In this document: positions 6,068-9,394 of the stretch, in pieces | Numbering within the stretch: the stretch's first letter is position 1 | Layout of the letters: every line of letters starts with the position of its first letter | NCBI GenBank assembly: GCA_002410715.1 | Contig: DHOG01000161.1 | Coordinates: 1-9,394, forward strand | Source of the DNA: Ruminococcaceae bacterium UBA5396 | GTDB lineage: Bacteria > Bacillota > Clostridia > Oscillospirales > Acutalibacteraceae | Length of the DNA stretch: 9,394 bases | Reading direction: 5' to 3' | The notes under the pieces: generated by a model | What the model saw: the letters and a program-made list of their open reading frames with translations, nothing else | Told to the model about the DNA's origin: nothing | Database searches by the model: none | Program-made: the position numbers and the translations under genes

Positions 6068-7081
6068 TTACATATTTTTTTCTTCCAGCGGTGCACGCTG
6101 TTTCAGCTGTATCATCAAAGCGTTAAATTGTGAAGGATTAAGCGACTGTGCTCCGTCGCATAATGCATGAGCAGGATCATTATGCACCTCGATGATCAAG
6201 CCATCTGCTCCGACTGCCAGTGCTGCTTTGGCAAGCGGAGGAACAAGCGACCGAATTCCGCAGGCATGACTGGGATCGACAAATACAGGTAAATGCGTTT
6301 TCTGCTTTAAAAACGCCACACCTGCTAAATCCAGCGTGTTTCTCATTGCGGTTTCAAAGGTACGTATGCCGCGTTCGCATAGAATAATGCGATTGTTGCC
6401 TTCATTCATAATGTATTCAGCGCTCATAAGCAACTCGTCAATCGTATTTGCAAGACCGCGTTTCAGCAAAACTGGCTTATCCGTTTTGCCGACAGCTTTG
6501 AGAAGATCGTAATTCTGCATATTCCGAGCGCCGATCTGAATGATATCTACATTATCGAATAACGGAATCTGCGTTTGATTCATAATCTCAGTAACAATCG
6601 GCAAGCCCGTTTTTCTCTTGGCTTCTGTGAGCAACTGCAAGCCCTCGCATCCAAGCCCCTGAAAAGAATATGGAGAGCTGCGCGGCTTGAACGCTCCTCC
6701 CCGCAAAAGCTTTGCACCGCTGCTTTTTACGGCAGAAGCAACGGAAAGCATCTGTTGCTCGGTTTCCACTGAACATGGGCCAGCAATAACCGTAAAGTTA
6801 TTTCCGCCGATCTGTACGCCGTTTACAGTAAACACCGTATCGTCTGAATGAACAAGACGGCTGGCTGCCTTATACTGTTCTGTAACACGGCGAGCATAAG
6901 CTACAATCGGATTTGTCTGTACCACAGCATCCATATCTATGGCAGAGGTGTTTCCAATCAGGCATATCGCATCGTGATCCGTTCCAGGAGCCCAGATTGT
7001 AGAAAACCCTTTTTCTTCCCAGCTTATTCTGAATTTATTGATTTCTTCCGCCGGAATATCCTTTTTTAAAATAAATACCAT
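6068..7081 (-). CDS. aroF: 3-deoxy-7-phosphoheptulonate (DAHP) synthase, type I-beta with N-terminal regulatory domain
   Basis: The 337-residue enzyme joins phosphoenolpyruvate and erythrose-4-phosphate to DAHP, the first step of the shikimate pathway. The barrel carries VIAGPCSVE (98-106, metal ligand Cys103), LRGGAFKPR (126-134), IGARNMQN (183-190), LLKRG (205-209), CERGIRTFE (235-243), DPSHACGIR (269-277, His272) and EVHNDPAHALCDGAQSL (298-314, Glu298 and Asp309). These metal positions line up with those known for the Thermotoga maritima enzyme. Residues 1 to about 75 form the extra N-terminal ferredoxin-like domain that in T. maritima mediates feedback inhibition by aromatic amino acids. 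The gene starts 2 bases after trpF with AAAGGA about 7 bases upstream. Lying inside the trp operon, it should be expressed with the Trp branch; which amino acid inhibits it cannot be told. Confidence 0.95.
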   Translation of the reverse strand: MVFILKKDIPAEEINKFRISWEEKGFSTIWAPGTDHDAICLIGNTSAIDMDAVVQTNPIVAYARRVTEQYKAASRLVHSDDTVFTVNGVQIGGNNFTVIAGPCSVETEQQMLSVASAVKSSGAKLLRGGAFKPRSSPYSFQGLGCEGLQLLTEAKRKTGLPIVTEIMNQTQIPLFDNVDIIQIGARNMQNYDLLKAVGKTDKPVLLKRGLANTIDELLMSAEYIMNEGNNRIILCERGIRTFETAMRNTLDLAGVAFLKQKTHLPVFVDPSHACGIRSLVPPLAKAALAVGADGLIIEVHNDPAHALCDGAQSLNPSQFNALMIQLKQRAPLEEKNM

Positions 7082-7083
7082 TC

Positions 7084-7686
7084 TTAATCCTTTCTGACCG
7101 CCTGCATCAGGCGTTCTATTTTGTTATAATCCTTCACTCCGTCTGTTTCTATGCCAGAACTGACATCTATGGCATATGGATGAACCATTGTTAAAGCAGT
7201 TTTAATATTTTTCGGACTGATTCCTCCGGCGAGAAAAAACGGGCGCTGAAAAGAAGCAAGTAAATTCCAATTAAAACTTTTGCCGGTTCCTCCGCAGTCG
7301 TTATCAAAGAGAATATAATCCGCCGATGATTTTTCCGCCGCCGAAAGGTCTGAAACACTTGCAACAGAAAAAGCTTTTATAATCGGCTTATCCGTGAGAG
7401 CGCGAAGCTTTCCGATATAGGCTTCATCTTCCTGACCATGTAGCTGTGCAAGATCTATGATTCTCTGATTTAACATAAGGGCAACCCGCTCAACAGGTTC
7501 GTTTACAAAAACACCGACCGGAGATATTCGCGTATTGAGCAACCTTTTAAGCGTTTTGGCTCGGTCTGACGAAACATACCGACGGCTTTTTTCGGCAAAC
7601 ACAAAACCGATGTAATCCGGCAAAAGACGATTGGCATATTCAATATCGCATTCTCTTGTTAATCCGCAAAGCTTGACTTTGGTCAT
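7084..7686 (-). CDS. trpF: Phosphoribosylanthranilate isomerase
   Basis: The 200-residue TIM-barrel enzyme performs the Amadori rearrangement of phosphoribosylanthranilate to CdRP, the third step of the branch. The N-terminal KLCGLTR (residues 5-11) provides the catalytic Cys7, and LFDN (126-129) supplies the catalytic Asp128. FLAGGIS (151-157) and DVSSGIET (174-181) are the phosphate-binding and C-terminal family motifs. It is complete and of normal length. Its ATG overlaps the trpC stop as ATGA (7683-7686), with GAAGGG just upstream as ribosome binding site, so translation is likely coupled. It is a separate gene and not fused to trpC as in Escherichia coli. Confidence 0.96.
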   Translation of the reverse strand: MTKVKLCGLTRECDIEYANRLLPDYIGFVFAEKSRRYVSSDRAKTLKRLLNTRISPVGVFVNEPVERVALMLNQRIIDLAQLHGQEDEAYIGKLRALTDKPIIKAFSVASVSDLSAAEKSSADYILFDNDCGGTGKSFNWNLLASFQRPFFLAGGISPKNIKTALTMVHPYAIDVSSGIETDGVKDYNKIERLMQAVRKD

Positions 7687-8468
7687 ATACAGCCCTTCAA
7701 CTCTAATAATTTTGCGGATTTATCATCCGCCCGCATCAGCGTTTCTCCGATTAGCACCGCATCTGCACCGGCTTTGCGCAAAAGTTCAACATCCGCCGCA
7801 GTACGGACACCGCTTTCCGACACAAACAGCACATCCGGAGGAACAAGCTCCCGCAGCTGTCGGCTGTTTTCGGTATCAACGGAAAAATCCTTCAGATTTC
7901 GGTTATTCACGCCGATGACCCGCGCGCCTGCTTTTACGGCTGCTTTAACTTCATTTTCGTCGTGTGCTTCAACAAGTGCAGATAATCCCAAATCATCACA
8001 AATATCAATATAAGCTTTTGTAGTTGTGGCATCCAGAATGGAACAAATCAAAAGTACGGCTTTTGCACCAAGCAGTTTTGCCTCATAAATCATATATTCA
8101 TCAACAATGAAATCCTTGCGAAGACAGGGAACGGAAACAGCAGAAGCAATATTACGCAGATATTCATCACTTCCGAGAAACCATTTGGGCTCAGTAAGAA
8201 CTGAAATGCAGTCCGCACCGGCTTTCTCATATTCTTTTGCAATTTGTAAATACGGAAAATCCGGTGCAATTAGCCCTTTGGACGGCGATGCCTTTTTGCA
8301 TTCACAGATAAACGAAATATCCGGCGTTTTCAATGCCCGTTCAAAAGCGAAGTCACTGGAAGGTAGCGATAAAGCGGCACTTTTCATCTCATCGGCCGGA
8401 ACATTTTCTTTGGACAATTTGATACGCTCTCGGGCGTGATCGGCAAGTGCTTCCAAAATACTTAACAT
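7683..8468 (-). CDS. trpC: Indole-3-glycerol phosphate synthase
   Basis: The 261-residue TIM-barrel enzyme closes CdRP to indole-3-glycerol phosphate with loss of CO2 and water. The active-site strand FICECKKASPSKG (residues 53-65) gives Glu56 and Lys58, LRKDF (116-120) gives the catalytic Lys118, and ALVEAHD (164-170), GVNNRNL (186-192) and SESGV (217-221) are the remaining family motifs. Length is normal and the gene intact. AAGGAG lies about 7 bases before ATG 8468, and the trpD stop is 11 bases upstream. The product is used by TrpA from the same operon. Confidence 0.97.
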   Translation of the reverse strand: MLSILEALADHARERIKLSKENVPADEMKSAALSLPSSDFAFERALKTPDISFICECKKASPSKGLIAPDFPYLQIAKEYEKAGADCISVLTEPKWFLGSDEYLRNIASAVSVPCLRKDFIVDEYMIYEAKLLGAKAVLLICSILDATTTKAYIDICDDLGLSALVEAHDENEVKAAVKAGARVIGVNNRNLKDFSVDTENSRQLRELVPPDVLFVSESGVRTAADVELLRKAGADAVLIGETLMRADDKSAKLLELKGCI

Positions 8469-8479
8469 GGTCGTTCTCC

Positions 8480-9394
8480 TTATCGATTGCTGGCCGCTAT
8501 AAACGCATTCAGCTTTTCAAGAGCTTTTCCTGAATCAATCAGTTCAGCGGCAAGTTTTATGCCGTCTTTCATGGTTTCAGCTTTTCCTCCTATATACAGG
8601 GAAGCACCTGCATTCATAAGCGCCGCATCGCGTTTTGCACCTCTTTTACCGTTCAGAATTGCCTTTGTAGTTGCAGCGTTTTCCTCCGGGGTCCCGCCGA
8701 CAAGATCGGATTTCAGGCAGCGAGCAAGTCCAAATTGTTCCGGTGTAATCACATATGTGCGTGACTGGCCATTATCAAACTCGCAAACTCTTGTCGGAGC
8801 ACTCAGTGAAATCTCATCCATCTTATCCTGCCCATAAACTACCATACCGCGTTTGACGCCAAGATTCATAAGCACCTGTGCGAGCGGTTCCACAAGGTAT
8901 TCATCATACACCCCAAGCAACTGCATTTTTGGGCTGCAAGGATTAGTAAGCGGACCGAGAATGTTGAATACGGTGCGGATGCCGAGTTCCTTACGTATAG
9001 CGCCTACATATTTCATGGACGTATGATATTTCTGCGCAAAGAAGAAGCAAATACCAACAGTATTCAGAAGTTCAATGCAGCTTTCAGGATTCTGGTTAAT
9101 ATTTACGCCGAGCGCTTCAAGGCAGTCAGCCGTGCCACACTGTGATGATGCTGCGCGGTTTCCGTGCTTGGCCGTTTTTATGCCGCCTGCCGCCGCAACA
9201 AGCGCCGATGTGGTGGAAATATTGAAGCTGTGCGCGCCGTCGCCTCCTGTGCCGACAATATCGAACAAATCCATATTGTTTTCAACCTTGAGCGCATGAT
9301 CCCGCATTGCCGCCGCACATCCGGCAATCTCAACAATTGTTTCCGCTTTTGTGCTTTTGGTAGACAGCGCCGCAAGAAATGCCGCATTTTGTAT
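8480..9394 (-). CDS. trpD: Anthranilate phosphoribosyltransferase, 5' truncated by the window edge
   Basis: The frame is open through the right edge: codons upstream of Met at 9307 read [20 protein letters not shown], which is normal TrpD sequence, so that Met is internal. 304 residues are visible, and about 35 N-terminal residues are missing compared with the usual 335-340. The enzyme transfers the phosphoribosyl group of PRPP to anthranilate. Motifs seen are DIVGTGGDG (PRPP binding), the KHGNRAASS loop that holds anthranilate and [13 protein letters not shown], and the metal-binding DEIS. No fusion to the glutamine amidotransferase domain can be seen, but the true N-terminus is outside. It is the most upstream trp gene visible; trpE and trpG probably precede it. 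Confidence 0.96.
   Translation of the reverse strand: MQNAAFLAALSTKSTKAETIVEIAGCAAAMRDHALKVENNMDLFDIVGTGGDGAHSFNISTTSALVAAAGGIKTAKHGNRAASSQCGTADCLEALGVNINQNPESCIELLNTVGICFFFAQKYHTSMKYVGAIRKELGIRTVFNILGPLTNPCSPKMQLLGVYDEYLVEPLAQVLMNLGVKRGMVVYGQDKMDEISLSAPTRVCEFDNGQSRTYVITPEQFGLARCLKSDLVGGTPEENAATTKAILNGKRGAKRDAALMNAGASLYIGGKAETMKDGIKLAAELIDSGKALEKLNAFIAASNR

Noticed and set aside
8107..8837. Plus-strand frames of 110 and 116 codons opposite trpC and trpD
   Set aside because: Both are antisense to well-supported genes, show no ribosome binding site worth the name and carry no recognisable domain.

Overview
The window looks like a chromosomal segment of a low-to-medium GC Gram-positive anaerobe of the class Clostridia, most plausibly a Lachnospiraceae-like organism. 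This rests on strong AGGAGG-type ribosome binding sites, AT-rich spacers, tightly packed same-strand operons and the flavour of the proteins. It is an inference from style; no rRNA or other marker gene is present.

Left part (1-2726, + strand). The segment opens inside a mannose-6-phosphate isomerase-like protein, followed with an 8-base overlap by a ROK-family sugar kinase or regulator homologue that lacks the ROK zinc motif, then by a one-domain cupin. These three look like the end of a sugar-utilisation operon whose first genes lie outside the window. A separate MgtC/SapB-family membrane protein follows, preceded by a possible 21-codon mini-ORF.

Middle part (2727-4098). A hairpin separates mgtC from two convergent minus-strand accessory genes: a Uma2-family (DUF820) putative PD-(D/E)XK nuclease with a recognisable extended -10 promoter, and a 72-residue zinc-ribbon (YgiT-type) protein. 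Around them are the most AT-rich spacers of the window, including a 321-base stretch without a convincing gene that holds a perfect 7-bp hairpin and a 14-bp palindrome.

Right part (4099-9394, - strand). This is the distal part of a tryptophan operon, read right to left: trpD (its start is beyond the right edge), trpC, trpF, a type I-beta DAHP synthase (aroF-like), trpB, trpA. Gaps are 2-15 bases or short overlaps (ATGA for trpC/trpF, ATGAGTAA for trpB/trpA), so a single polycistronic mRNA is very likely. TrpD, TrpF, TrpC and TrpBA carry anthranilate to tryptophan. The DAHP synthase inside the cluster makes the first committed compound of the shikimate pathway, so entry into aromatic biosynthesis and the Trp branch would be expressed together. 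trpE and trpG and the operon's control region are not in view.

I do not see an undescribed defence, mobile or RNA-based system here. The observations most worth checking are the DAHP synthase between trpF and trpB, the Asp-to-Glu change at the second catalytic acid of TrpA, a strong hairpin inside the 5' end of the ROK gene, and the palindrome-bearing spacer beyond trpA.
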